From Anaeromicropila herbilytica (GTDB lineage: Bacteria; Bacillota; Clostridia; Lachnospirales; Lachnospiraceae), in NCBI RefSeq assembly GCF_016591975.1, contig NZ_AP024169.1, positions 4,971,001 to 5,035,000 on the forward strand: a DNA stretch of 64,000 nucleotides, written 5' to 3'. The notes below the pieces were generated by a model. That model did not search any database. It was not told the origin of the DNA and saw nothing but the letters and a program-made list of their open reading frames with translations. A program made the translations under genes and the position numbers. This document shows, piece after piece, positions 1 through 9,291 of this stretch (the stretch's first letter is position 1; every line of letters starts with the position of its first letter).

Positions 1-874
1 CATGTCCTGTATTCAAGGCTTGTAACATATCAATAGCAGCTTCATCTCTGACTTCACCAACTATAATTCGATCTGGTCTCATACGTAATGCTGACTTTAT
101 TAAATCTCGTATTGAAATAGCATTCTTGCCTTCCACATTTGCATTTCTAACCTCAAGCCTCACTAGATTTGGTATATTTTGAATCTGTAACTCTGCAGAG
201 TCCTCAATAGTAATAAGTCTCTCTTCGCTTGGAATAAAATTGGATAATGCATTAAGAAATGTAGTTTTCCCTGAGCCCGTACCTCCGCTAATGAAAATAT
301 TATATCCTGCTACCACTAATTTCTTAAGAAACATTGCAGCTTCTTCTGTTAATGAACCAATCTGTATTAATTTTTCAATCGTAATTGGCGATTTGGGGAA
401 CTTACGAATTGTTAGAATCGGTCCTTCTAGCGCAATCGGAGCAAGCACAACATTGACTCTAGAACCATCCTCTAGTCTGGCATCTACAATTGGATTGGAT
501 TCATTTATGATACGATTAGATTTAGATACAATCTGCTGTATGACATCTTCTAGCTTGCTCTTGGATTCAAATCTTTTATTATATTCTCGAATTCTACCCT
601 CTTCCTCAATAAAGATATGATTTTCACCATTTACCATAATCTCTGTTATATCAGGATTGTCCACTAATTCTTGTAGAACATCCAGCCTTCTAATGGAATT
701 AAAGATTTCCGTTCTTAGCTGCTTCTTCATATCTAAATTAATATAAGACTCTTTACTTTTATTGATGATTGCTTCATCAATAATATCTAACATTTCATCG
801 TCTGAGAGATTTCTCTTTAAGTCCACTTGATTTAATACTTCATCCTTAATTACTTTTTTGACTTCATTTATCAT
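1..874 (-). CDS. cpaF: CpaF/TadA-type pilus secretion ATPase, partial (C-terminus beyond left edge)
   Basis: Cytoplasmic hexameric ATPase of the type II/IV secretion superfamily that would power assembly of Tad/Flp pili. The first 291 residues are visible. Walker A GGTGSGKTTF lies near residue 196 and the motif GEVRDEAAIDMLQALNTGH sits at the window edge, as in CpaF/TadA. The ATG at 874 is preceded by AAAGGTGG and lies 15 bases after the stop of the CpaE-like gene, so the two are probably co-transcribed with the prepilin peptidase upstream. The rest of the Tad locus (tadB, tadC, pilins) would lie to the left of the window. The family call is firm. Confidence 0.9.
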   Translation of the reverse strand, partial: MINEVKKVIKDEVLNQVDLKRNLSDDEMLDIIDEAIINKSKESYINLDMKKQLRTEIFNSIRRLDVLQELVDNPDITEIMVNGENHIFIEEEGRIREYNKRFESKSKLEDVIQQIVSKSNRIINESNPIVDARLEDGSRVNVVLAPIALEGPILTIRKFPKSPITIEKLIQIGSLTEEAAMFLKKLVVAGYNIFISGGTGSGKTTFLNALSNFIPSEERLITIEDSAELQIQNIPNLVRLEVRNANVEGKNAISIRDLIKSALRMRPDRIIVGEVRDEAAIDMLQALNTGH

Positions 875-889
875 CTTGTAATGCCACCT

Positions 890-1897
890 TTATATTACAT
901 TTCCAATTGTCTGATTGACATATTCTACAATACCATTTTCTTGTAACTCTTTTAGACTAAAATGTTCCTCTATGCAGTACTCACTTGGTACGTCTATGAA
1001 TTCAATTTGATCTTCCATCTCATCTTGCTCTTCTAAGGAAAGTACATGAAAGAATTTTTCTTTCTTGTATCCTTCTACTAAGTTTCTATCTTTAAGCATA
1101 TAGACTTTATTACTTTCTGATAGCAATTCAACCATTGATTCATTCATGAATCCAACATTACATATTAGCACGTCATAATTTTCATTATATCTTATGGTAT
1201 GAAGTAATCTCTGGATATCCGTTTTAGAGATTTGATATAAATCAAATTCATGCTCTACACCAGCCAAACAATGGATTCCTACCAAAGGAATAGTCACTGC
1301 ATTTAACTTCACTATGAGATTTGATGATTCTTGCTTAAGATAATACAGAAGTTCAGATAGCGAATTACTAGTTGCATCTGTTAAAAGTAACATCGCCTCA
1401 AAGAGTGAAAAATCAATATAAAGTACTTGTTTATTCTTTGCAAGCGCCATACTTAAGGCAAAGGATAAATAAGAAGTGTCCAAGTCTCGATATGGTGAAT
1501 AGAAACTAATTATTTTAGCACCGTTTTGTGTACTTTTGACTTTTTGGACATCGGATGCACTTATGGTTTTAATATATTCTTCTGTCACCTTCTTCATAAT
1601 TATCTCTACTGATTGATATTTGAAAATACATTCATTTTCCATATCATTTCTTTGCAAGGTTTCCTCAGTTAATAATAAAACAAGCATATTATTCTCTTTA
1701 GTATATTCACTTATTGATAAGTCCCCTGAAGATAATAAAATATCAACTTTTTGATTCTCTAAGTAATGTTTCAAGTGCTCTTCTTTAGAAAATCCCATTA
1801 CCTCATACAAAGAAAGTCTAGCTTTTCTAAAATAATCCAGAAAATTATTTACGTAATCTATATCATAATCAAATAATATTAAACTCGCACTTTTCAA
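890..1897 (-). CDS. CpaE/TadZ-like atypical MinD/ParA-fold protein
   Basis: 335 residues. The N-terminal 115 residues resemble a receiver-like domain as in CpaE/TadZ. From about residue 125 there is a MinD/ParA-like core (KIISFYSPYRDLDTSYLSFA, then QVLYIDFSLFEAM). TadZ/CpaE proteins localise the Tad pilus machine at the membrane. The P-loop is degenerate: where MinD has a KGGVGKT motif this protein has SPYRDLDTSY with no Gly-Lys-Thr, so ATP hydrolysis is doubtful. It lies between the prepilin peptidase and CpaF, the expected Tad context. Placement rests on fold pattern and context; sequence identity to named TadZ proteins is not known. Confidence 0.7.
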   Translation of the reverse strand: MKSASLILFDYDIDYVNNFLDYFRKARLSLYEVMGFSKEEHLKHYLENQKVDILLSSGDLSISEYTKENNMLVLLLTEETLQRNDMENECIFKYQSVEIIMKKVTEEYIKTISASDVQKVKSTQNGAKIISFYSPYRDLDTSYLSFALSMALAKNKQVLYIDFSLFEAMLLLTDATSNSLSELLYYLKQESSNLIVKLNAVTIPLVGIHCLAGVEHEFDLYQISKTDIQRLLHTIRYNENYDVLICNVGFMNESMVELLSESNKVYMLKDRNLVEGYKKEKFFHVLSLEEQDEMEDQIEFIDVPSEYCIEEHFSLKELQENGIVEYVNQTIGNVI

Positions 1898-1999
1898 AGC
1901 CCCTTTTCCACCTCCTTATAAAATTTTGTAGTATAGATAATTTCAGAACCCAATAATATACATTAATGCTAATTTTGTCTTGATATTTATATCCTTTTC

Positions 2000-2512
2000 T
2001 TAAAATGCAAATGTATAGATTACTCCTCCCATAATAGCCACTATAAATGGGATCACGTTTTTTGTTCCATCTATACTTGATATATAATAAGGACATATTT
2101 TTTGATTTTTTATGGAATCCACAAGATAAGAAAACAGATAAAAAAACCTAGAATAGATATTTCTATTTTGAATTAGAACTAAGAAAGATATAACTGCTCC
2201 GATAATAAAGGAAATAATGATAGATTGAATAACAAAAGAAATGCCGTAAAAACATCCTACAATGGAAAATACTTTGAGATCACTCGCACCAATCATGCGA
2301 AATAGATATAATAGAAATAAAAGAATAATCGGTGTAATACCACCAAGAAACCATAGAACGACTCCGTAGGCTCCCATACTTGAAATATTAAAGAATAATC
2401 CAAGTAAAAATCCAAGTGCAATAAGATTATTATTGACTTTATATGTTCTCAGATCTTCAAGAGCTGCTAGGAAAATGAGAATAAACAAAGTTCCTTCTTT
2501 TAGAATATGCAT
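2000..2512 (-). CDS. cpaA: Type IV prepilin peptidase (CpaA/TadV, A24 family)
   Basis: A polytopic membrane protease of about 170 residues that would cleave the leader of Flp-type prepilins. The two catalytic aspartates of the A24 family are visible in LEDLRTYKV near residue 20 and in the GASD motif RMIGASDLKVFS near residue 80. About five to six hydrophobic segments are present. The short length matches CpaA/TadV enzymes, which lack the N-terminal methylase domain of PilD. The ATG at 2512 follows AGGAAG; a GTG one codon earlier is also open. First visible gene of the Tad-like operon. Confidence 0.85.
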   Translation of the reverse strand: MHILKEGTLFILIFLAALEDLRTYKVNNNLIALGFLLGLFFNISSMGAYGVVLWFLGGITPIILLFLLYLFRMIGASDLKVFSIVGCFYGISFVIQSIIISFIIGAVISFLVLIQNRNIYSRFFYLFSYLVDSIKNQKICPYYISSIDGTKNVIPFIVAIMGGVIYTFAF

Positions 2513-2740
2513 CACCTCTTCCTACTTTTTACATATTATCATATTTGTTTTTATCCGTCAATTCTGATTTTACATTTTTTTGTATATTTTTTAATATCAT
2601 GCCATCTTTTGATCAATCATCTACCTTAATTTTTCGAGTGGCAAAAGTATAGAGTAATCAGCCAGCTCGCATTTGTTTCACACATACACTCCACCTACCA
2701 TATATGTCCACATATAGTTAAGGTATTGTAACATATCTAA

Positions 2741-3022
2741 TTACACCTTTCCTACAAAAGAATAATAGAATGAAAGTGCATACATTAATAGAAAACCTGG
2801 TGTTCCTAGGCATCCAATTGTAAAAATTGAATATGCATTAATTCCTACCGTTGCACTAATATTTTTATAATCAAAAATCATATTAAGAAAATAAATTGCA
2901 ACAATACCAACTGTAATACGCAAAATAAAATTAATAAAAGTATCTATACGATGACTTATAAATGATACAATAAGGGCTATAACACATACAGTTATAATTG
3001 CTATAAATATATAATTCTCCAA
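2741..3022 (-). CDS. bofA: BofA-like sigma-K processing inhibitor family protein
   Basis: 93 residues with two to three hydrophobic segments and a C-terminal GINAYSIFTIGCLGTPGFLL, the signature of the BofA family (compare GINP...GIPG). In Bacillus, BofA holds the SpoIVFB protease inactive in the forespore membrane until sigma-K is needed. The start is TTG at 3022 with GGGGGA upstream. It is divergent from the yaaL-like gene; in many Firmicutes bofA follows yaaL on the same strand next to recR. The presence of the gene suggests, but does not prove, a sporulating lineage. Confidence 0.75.
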   Translation of the reverse strand: MENYIFIAIITVCVIALIVSFISHRIDTFINFILRITVGIVAIYFLNMIFDYKNISATVGINAYSIFTIGCLGTPGFLLMYALSFYYSFVGKV

Positions 3023-3254
3023 TCTAATTCCCCCAATAAATTTAGATATGTCCTACTATATTTATATACCAAATTAAACATTTTATTCTATAATTTAGAA
3101 TAAAATGGATAAAAGATGACTATACTATATAAAGACAAACATGTCTTAGACAGATGTGACTGAAGCAAATATGTTCTAGACAAACAATTCTGTAAATACG
3201 GTTTAGCATCAATTTACCTAAACCACTCGATTAATTAGGGAAGTAGGGATAACG

Positions 3255-3476
3255 TTGAGGTTCTTTTCGAAAAAGTTAAGCAAAGAAGATGAAGAATTAA
3301 GAAATGAAATTATGAAAACTCAAATGGCACTTGAATCAGCTTATTCTAAATTTGAAAATGTGGTGGATCCAGACTTAATTGACAGCTATATCTATGAAGT
3401 AAATGCGGTTCAACTACGGTATAAGTTCCTTTTAAAACTAGCAAAAGAGAAAGACTCCGATATGTCACTAACATAG
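3255..3476 (+). CDS. YaaL-like DUF2508 family protein
   Basis: A 73-residue soluble, highly charged helical protein (LSKEDEELRNEIMKTQMALE, then NVVDPDLIDSYIYEVNAVQL). Size, the D-P-D-L-I-D-x-Y-I-Y-E core and the neighbouring bofA-like gene fit the YaaL/DUF2508 family, whose molecular role is unknown. Start is TTG at 3255 after a purine-rich AGGGAAGTAGGG site. The downstream inverted repeat probably ends transcription. Confidence 0.65.
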   Translation: MRFFSKKLSKEDEELRNEIMKTQMALESAYSKFENVVDPDLIDSYIYEVNAVQLRYKFLLKLAKEKDSDMSLT

Positions 3477-3542
3477 TATAGCTTTGAAACTACTGTTATA
3501 TATAATAGAATGCATGCTATAAACCATTCTATCCCCCAATTA

Positions 3543-3616
3543 AATATGGTTCAAGTGTTGAGCGCCTTTACTTCATTCTTACATAAAATATAAGCGCCTA
3601 ACACTTGAACCATATT
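3543..3616. terminator. Long inverted repeat between convergent genes
   Basis: AATATGGTTCAAGTGTT at 3543-3559 is matched exactly by its reverse complement at 3600-3616. The stem continues through two mismatches into GCGC/GCGC. It lies between the convergent yaaL-like and amylase genes, so a bidirectional terminator is likely. A clear U-tract is missing on both strands, so it could instead be a palindromic repeat. Confidence 0.5.
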
Positions 3617-3658
3617 GTTATACATATCAGGAGAATATTAATATACCGTTCATTTCTA

Positions 3659-5344
3659 TTACTTTAATATTACAATACTATACTTAGGTAATGTTACAGT
3701 ATTACCAGTTAACGTCACTTCCTCACCATTCAAAGTAAGGTAACCACGAATACCTTTATAACCATAAGTCTCTTTACTCAATTTTACTTGTTTTTTACTA
3801 TCTGAAAGATTATAAAGCATATATAACTTACTGCCGCTATATTCTTTACTTACAGCACAGATTTCTGAATCTGCTATATCAGGTAAAGCCTTGACAATAC
3901 CTCTTGCAATTTCAGGATTTTCATTCTTTAGACGAAGTGCTCTCTTATAATAATTATAAATAGAATTAGCGTCTTTTTGTTGCTCCTCTAAACTACCAAA
4001 TTTATTTACAACATAATCCGCTTCCATAGCTGGTGGACCCACAGTCATACCTTTTTGATTCTTCGAAGACCAGTAAAAAGGAGCTCTTTTATTCTCGTCC
4101 CTTCCACTTCCACTCATTCCAAGTTCTTCTCCATAGTAAACAAAGGTACTTCCGCTCATAAATAAATTCATTGCACCTGCAACTTTTATTTTATTCTTAT
4201 CATAATTTAGGATTCCAGCCATTCTAGCTGTATCATGATTTGTCATAAAAGGTGCATCAATTCCATTTTTATTATTCTTTAGAATTTCACTCTGTACTAA
4301 AGCCATGGCTTCTCCAAACGATTTACCGGAATTACTCTCTCCATCACGCATTAATGTAGTTGCAATTTTACCATCCTCTTTTGCAAAAGAGAAGTTAAAA
4401 GCACTATCAATTCCGCTTTGATAGTATTCAGTAAATGTCGTAAAGGAATCCCATACTTCTGCAACAATATAACTATCTTTTTTCTTAGATTTCACATAAT
4501 TAGAGAACCATTTTAATACATCAATATTCTTTTTAGAATCATTGGAGTAATATTCTTTGGCAGCATCTAATCGAAATCCTCCTACACCCATTCCAAGCCA
4601 GTAATCTACGATATGCTCAATCTCACTTCGTAGTTCTTTACTTGCTAGATTAAAATCCGGCATATTATCAACAAAGACACCTTCATAATACCAACCGCTA
4701 TCTCCTGCGGGGTAGTATGTACTATTGGTAGGCATTTTCTTTGCGAAGTTATAATATTTACAATACTTATTGTGCTCCCTACATAATTCTTTATATTTAC
4801 ACGTTTTCTGTCCACATGGCTTAATTGCTAGGCTTTTAATCGCAGACTGAAACCATGGATTCTCACTAGAACTATGATTAAGAACTAAGTCTATAATTAC
4901 TTTGATGCCTCTTTTATTACATTCAGCAATTAGCTTTTTAAAGTCATCCAATGTTCCATACTTAGGATCAATGGAATAGTAATCGGTTACATCATATTTA
5001 TGGTAGGATGGTGATGGCATAATAGGCATGAGCCAGATACCGTTAATTCCAAGATCCGTATCCGTACTATCATCTCCATCATTTAAATAATCTAACTTTG
5101 ATATCAATCCATTGATGTCACCAATTCCGTCATTATTACTGTCACAAAAGGAGGCTAAAAAGATCTCATAATAATTGCGATAATTATCATCAATCACATT
5201 TAAATTATGTTGATAAACATAATCAACGCTCTTATTTTTTTCTTTTGAAGCTTTATTCCCTTTGCTATTATTATGCGAACACCCTGTAGCTACTAATATA
5301 ACTAAAAGTAGGCTACAGAAACATACATATAATTTACGTCTCAT
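3659..5344 (-). CDS. Secreted GH13 alpha-amylase lipoprotein
   Basis: 561 residues. A signal peptide ends in the lipobox VATGC, so the enzyme is probably anchored to the outer face of the membrane. The GH13 regions are in order: DLVLNHSS (I), GGFRLDAAK with the nucleophile Asp (II), IVAEVWDS with the acid/base Glu (III) and FMTNHDTAR (IV). A C-terminal beta domain follows. It would cut starch or maltodextrins into fragments for the MalEFG importer encoded just upstream. A stretch near residue 180 (KPCGQKTCKYKELCREHNKY, then CKYY) adds a cysteine cluster not usual for the family. The ATG at 5344 follows AGGAG, which is part of a hairpin repeat. Confidence 0.92.
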   Translation of the reverse strand: MRRKLYVCFCSLLLVILVATGCSHNNSKGNKASKEKNKSVDYVYQHNLNVIDDNYRNYYEIFLASFCDSNNDGIGDINGLISKLDYLNDGDDSTDTDLGINGIWLMPIMPSPSYHKYDVTDYYSIDPKYGTLDDFKKLIAECNKRGIKVIIDLVLNHSSSENPWFQSAIKSLAIKPCGQKTCKYKELCREHNKYCKYYNFAKKMPTNSTYYPAGDSGWYYEGVFVDNMPDFNLASKELRSEIEHIVDYWLGMGVGGFRLDAAKEYYSNDSKKNIDVLKWFSNYVKSKKKDSYIVAEVWDSFTTFTEYYQSGIDSAFNFSFAKEDGKIATTLMRDGESNSGKSFGEAMALVQSEILKNNKNGIDAPFMTNHDTARMAGILNYDKNKIKVAGAMNLFMSGSTFVYYGEELGMSGSGRDENKRAPFYWSSKNQKGMTVGPPAMEADYVVNKFGSLEEQQKDANSIYNYYKRALRLKNENPEIARGIVKALPDIADSEICAVSKEYSGSKLYMLYNLSDSKKQVKLSKETYGYKGIRGYLTLNGEEVTLTGNTVTLPKYSIVILK

Positions 5345-5347
5345 ACA

Positions 5348-5397
5348 AGCTCCTAAGGCGACCTTTGGTCGTTTCTATAATTAGGGATGTGTAAAGG
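5348..5397 (-). promoter_or_regulatory. RBS-bearing hairpin repeat, copy A (upstream of amylase)
   Basis: Read on the minus strand: TTTACACATCCCTAATT, an inner stem CGACC-AAA-GGTCG, then TTAGGAGCT directly before the amylase ATG. CCTAA and TTAGG can form an outer stem that buries the AGGAG ribosome site. It shares order, spacing and end sequences with copies at 35351-35400, 26666-26745, 27890-27974 and (partly) 63044-63084. See findings. Confidence 0.55.
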
Positions 5398-5418
5398 CTT
5401 TTTTCATTTCTATATATT

Positions 5419-6279
5419 TTAGCCTTTAACGGAACCGCCAGTTACACCACCAACATAATATTTCTGCATGATAATGAACAAGATTGAAATAGGTATTGAT
5501 ACAAGAACCGCACCTGCTGCGAATCTAGTATACCATGTAGTAATGAATTCACGTTCTAACATTCTATAGAGTCCTACAGCGACTGTGTAATTACTATATT
5601 TATCACCCATAATATAACTTGCGAAAATATAATCTCCCCATGGCGCCATAAAAGATGTAAGAATCGTATAAATAATAATTGGTTTTGAAAATGGAATCGT
5701 TAACTTCGTAAATACTTGCCATCTTGTAGCTCCATCGATTCTGGCAGCTTCATCTAGTGCTTTAGGAATCGTATCAAAGAATCCTTTTGCAATATAGAAT
5801 CCAAGTCCAGCTCCACCAGAGTACACTAACACTAGAGAAAGTAAAGACTGGCTAAGACCTAAACTTTTTAAAATATAATATATAGCAGCCATTGACATAA
5901 ATCCAGGGAACATACCAAGAATAAGTGCAATATTTAGCATAGGCTTTCTTAATTTAAACTGCATTCTTGACATTGTATAAGCGGTAAATAATACAAAGCA
6001 AGTAGAAACAATACAAGATAATACAGCCACTAATAGTGTATTTAAAAACCATCGAACAAAGAAAAACTGGCTTGTATCTGTTAACAATTTAATATAATTA
6101 TTTAATGTATATCCATGTGGCCAGAAATGATCAATATAAGTTCCTGTCTCAACACGAAATGAAGTTAACACGATCCAAAAAATTGGGAAAATCCAAATTA
6201 AAGATAAAATAACTAACACAACATGGGAGATAATATCCCCGATTTTTTTACTTTTTGACATTGATTTAGTTTTACTCAC
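5419..6279 (-). CDS. malG: Maltodextrin ABC transporter permease MalG
   Basis: 286 residues, six transmembrane helices, and the EAA loop KALDEAARIDGATRWQVFTK near residue 175 that contacts the ATPase. It forms the membrane channel with MalF. The GTG start at 6279 overlaps the malF stop by three bases (GTGA), a sign of translational coupling, with GAGGGGG upstream. No MalK-type ATPase is encoded here, so the ATPase (MsmK-like) must come from elsewhere in the genome, as is common in Firmicutes. Confidence 0.92.
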   Translation of the reverse strand: MSKTKSMSKSKKIGDIISHVVLVILSLIWIFPIFWIVLTSFRVETGTYIDHFWPHGYTLNNYIKLLTDTSQFFFVRWFLNTLLVAVLSCIVSTCFVLFTAYTMSRMQFKLRKPMLNIALILGMFPGFMSMAAIYYILKSLGLSQSLLSLVLVYSGGAGLGFYIAKGFFDTIPKALDEAARIDGATRWQVFTKLTIPFSKPIIIYTILTSFMAPWGDYIFASYIMGDKYSNYTVAVGLYRMLEREFITTWYTRFAAGAVLVSIPISILFIIMQKYYVGGVTGGSVKG

Positions 6280-7661
6280 GAGAAATCCCCCTCATTTCTA
6301 TTTGCAGATGTGAAATTGTAAGAAATTAATGCAAATATCGCTGATACGATAAATACTAGCACACCGATTGTAGATGCGTAGCTATAATCCTTCCAATTTA
6401 CCGTTAACTTGTATAACCATGTAACAAGTAAATCCGTTTTACCTGCTTGATAATAGTCTAGAGTTGCTGGGTTACCATTTGTTAAGAAGTAGATTACATT
6501 AAAGTTGTTAATATTTCCAATGAATTGAGTAATTAAATATGGTCCAGTAACAAATAACATGTATGGTAATGTTATTTTAAAATACATAGTAGCAGGTCTT
6601 GCTCCATCGATTTTTGCAGACTCATATAAATCCTCAGGTATATTCATTAAAATACCCGTTGTAATCAGCATTGTATAAGGAATACCTACCCATAAGTTTA
6701 CGACAATTACTGTAATTCTTGCTAGCAGTGGCTCTGATAGAAAATGTATGCCGTGTTGTGCATCTTTAATTATATGCAAATTCGCTAACAGTACATTAAT
6801 TGGTCCGTCATCATTTAACATATTACGAACAATAAGTAAGGATACAAAGGAAGGTACTGCTATTGAAATAACAAAAATAGTACGGAAAAGTCCCTTACAA
6901 CGTACTCCTTTTCGATTAATTAACATTGCTAAAAGCATACCAAATATATAATTTAACGCAGTCGCGAAAATTGCCCAGATTATTGTCCATCCTAATACTG
7001 GCCAGAACGTTTTCGCTATTGTTTCACCTGAAAAAAGCATGGTACGAAAGTTCTCAAAACCAACCCAAGTAAATAAATTACCTGGCACCTGATGATCTTT
7101 ATCAAAATTAGTGAATGCCATTAAAATCATAAATATGATTGGCGCTATCGTAAAGATCAATATACCAAGCATTGGGAAAAATAACATGGTTTTATGTAAT
7201 TTTGCATCAAAATGTTCTTTTATATCATCAATGAAATTAGGTAATCTTTCACCTTTTTCTTTGAGCAATTGTGATTCATAAGCTGCGTGAATATTCTTAC
7301 ACCACATAATAATAAATAGAATAATAATTATAACAGATAAAACTCCATATAACAGAAGAAGCATGGAATTATCACCTTTTTGCATAACATCATAACCTAA
7401 TGTTGCATCGAAGGCCATTCCCTGCTTTTTGGTACCTAATGTCCTTAAGGATGCTACTGCAGAAGCACCAAATACACCCATATAAAATATAAATCCAAAT
7501 TCCATACTTAAGTAGATTAGACCTTTTACAATCTGACCTCTTAATAAATTAGATAGACCCATGATTATGAACGATAATTTTGTTAGTAAATCACCTTTTA
7601 CAAATGTTTCGCCATAAAATGCTAACGGATTGGAACCCTTCTTCTTTTTCTCTTTGCTCAC
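6276..7661 (-). CDS. malF: Maltodextrin ABC transporter permease MalF
   Basis: About 461 residues with an extended N-terminal part (hydrophobic segments near 35-60 and 110-130) before the six-helix permease core, as in many Gram-positive MalF proteins. The EAA loop is EDLYESAKIDGARPATMYFK near residue 350. A GTG at 7661 with GGAGGG seven bases upstream is the best start; an ATG at 7676 in the same frame contains that ribosome site itself. Partner of MalG and MalE. Confidence 0.9.
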   Translation of the reverse strand: MSKEKKKKGSNPLAFYGETFVKGDLLTKLSFIIMGLSNLLRGQIVKGLIYLSMEFGFIFYMGVFGASAVASLRTLGTKKQGMAFDATLGYDVMQKGDNSMLLLLYGVLSVIIIILFIIMWCKNIHAAYESQLLKEKGERLPNFIDDIKEHFDAKLHKTMLFFPMLGILIFTIAPIIFMILMAFTNFDKDHQVPGNLFTWVGFENFRTMLFSGETIAKTFWPVLGWTIIWAIFATALNYIFGMLLAMLINRKGVRCKGLFRTIFVISIAVPSFVSLLIVRNMLNDDGPINVLLANLHIIKDAQHGIHFLSEPLLARITVIVVNLWVGIPYTMLITTGILMNIPEDLYESAKIDGARPATMYFKITLPYMLFVTGPYLITQFIGNINNFNVIYFLTNGNPATLDYYQAGKTDLLVTWLYKLTVNWKDYSYASTIGVLVFIVSAIFALISYNFTSANRNEGDFS

Positions 7662-7683
7662 ATCATTGCCCTCCATTTTTTAG

Positions 7684-7751
7684 AACTAGCACAATATATT
7701 TTGACACGTAATGTTATTTGTAACCCTACGAACCACTATATTGTGCTAGTT
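7684..7751 (-). promoter_or_regulatory. malE-malF intercistronic stem-loop
   Basis: AACTAGCACAATATA at 7684-7698 and its exact reverse complement at 7737-7751 give a 15-bp perfect stem in the 111-bp gap after malE. Such hairpins can shield the malE message from 3' decay and lower transcription into malF, giving more binding protein than permease. The function here is inferred from position. Confidence 0.6.
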
Positions 7752-7787
7752 TCTAATTAAATCGTACTACCTATAATACTTTGTTTA

Positions 7788-9104
7788 TTATTTCAATGCA
7801 GCAAGTACATTAGTAACAAATTTATCAAGTTTTTCTTGCATATTGCTTTCTGTGATTGATCCATCAGCTAAACCTTGACCAAATGCTTCTGCTGGTGTCC
7901 AGAAGTTACCTGATTGAGGAATTGATGTTTGTAATGTAGCTACTTGTGAAGCATCAGTTACTGCTTGAACAGTTGCATTTGCTGATAATGTTGCAGTATC
8001 ACTTGCTAATTCAATGTTAGTAGGAGCTGCATTATGTTTTTCGAAACGAACTTTTTGTGCATCTTTGCTTGTTAAGAATTCAGCTAAAGCCATTGATTCT
8101 GCTGGAGCTTTTGTTTGTGCATTAACACCATATAATTTAAAGTTAGCCATACCACTTAATGGGTATTCATTACCATCTTCTAATTTAATTGTAGGTAATT
8201 TAGCAACACCGTAGTTTTCTCCTAATGCTTTTTTAACTGCATCTGCATTCCATGAACCAGTAATTGTTGCTCCTAATTTCTTTTCTTTAAATGCTGTTTG
8301 TAATTTACCATCATCATGATTTGCTACTTTTTTGTTTTTTACTAAGTTTAATAAATATTTACCAACCATTAATCCTTGTGCATTGTTAAAATCACATTGT
8401 GTTGCATCTGTTCCATCAGGTCCAAATAATTGACATCCTGCTGCAAAGAAGAATGATGATAAATACCAACCATTATCACTATCAAATGAGAAGTTTGTAA
8501 TTCCATCTCCTAAATCTTTATTAACCATTGTATCAATACTCTTAACTTCGTCTTCAGTATATTTACTCTTATCATACATTAAGAAATAAGTTTCTGCTGA
8601 TGATGGATAAGCATACATTTCTCCATCTACAGTACATGCTTTAATTGAGCTTTCTGAGTTAGCAGCTACAATAGCATCTTTATTTAATGTTACACGATAT
8701 AGAGCACCTGCATCTTTTAACGCACCAAGTTGGTCAGATGAGAAAGTAAATACATCTGCTGCTTTTGATAAATCTCTTAATGCGTTATCTTTAGCATCTG
8801 CTTCACTTACAACTCCAAATTCAAAAGTAAATTTTGCTTCTGGATGTTTTGCTTGGAATTCATTACATAATTCTTTTAATGTAGCTTGTTGTTCTTGTGG
8901 TCCCCAAACTTTAAGTGATGCATCTTTTAATGCTGGAGCCTTAGTTTCTTTTGCTTCTGTGCTATCTGTCTTAGTTTCTTCTGTCTTTTTGTCACTTGAA
9001 GAACCTGTTTCTTTCGTATCTTTGCTTTTTCCACATGCTGTTAGTAATGAGAATACCATTACCATTACCATTAATAAAGCAAACAATTTTTTAGTTTTTT
9101 TCAT
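7788..9104 (-). CDS. malE: Maltodextrin-binding lipoprotein MalE
   Basis: 438 residues. Signal peptide with lipobox LLTACG, a charged Ser/Thr/Lys/Glu linker (residues 25-60), then a family 1 solute-binding protein (ASLKVWGPQEQQATLKELCN near residue 62; GITGSWNADAVKKALGENYG-type core in the second lobe). It captures maltodextrins outside the cell and passes them to MalFG. The ATG is preceded by AGAGGT. A 187-bp gap upstream could hold its own promoter; none is convincing. Confidence 0.92.
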   Translation of the reverse strand: MKKTKKLFALLMVMVMVFSLLTACGKSKDTKETGSSSDKKTEETKTDSTEAKETKAPALKDASLKVWGPQEQQATLKELCNEFQAKHPEAKFTFEFGVVSEADAKDNALRDLSKAADVFTFSSDQLGALKDAGALYRVTLNKDAIVAANSESSIKACTVDGEMYAYPSSAETYFLMYDKSKYTEDEVKSIDTMVNKDLGDGITNFSFDSDNGWYLSSFFFAAGCQLFGPDGTDATQCDFNNAQGLMVGKYLLNLVKNKKVANHDDGKLQTAFKEKKLGATITGSWNADAVKKALGENYGVAKLPTIKLEDGNEYPLSGMANFKLYGVNAQTKAPAESMALAEFLTSKDAQKVRFEKHNAAPTNIELASDTATLSANATVQAVTDASQVATLQTSIPQSGNFWTPAEAFGQGLADGSITESNMQEKLDKFVTNVLAALK

Positions 9105-9291
9105 ATCCTTCTACCTCTTTCTTTTATTTTTTTGATTAGGCATAACGCAAATCTCTTCCCCTTAGTATATCATCATAATAATATACCGATTTGCACCTAA
9201 CCCTATTTTAATATGTTAAACTAATTGTTTCGATGTTTTGAATCCTACATCACCTACATCTACTCCAGCTAGTCACACATAAAATATTCCT

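Noticed and set aside
240..620. Plus-strand reading frame opposite the CpaF gene
   Set aside because: It mirrors a strongly conserved ATPase on the other strand and shows no ribosome site or family features. The same holds for other frames antiparallel to flagellin, the FliK-like gene, transketolase and the metal ATPase.
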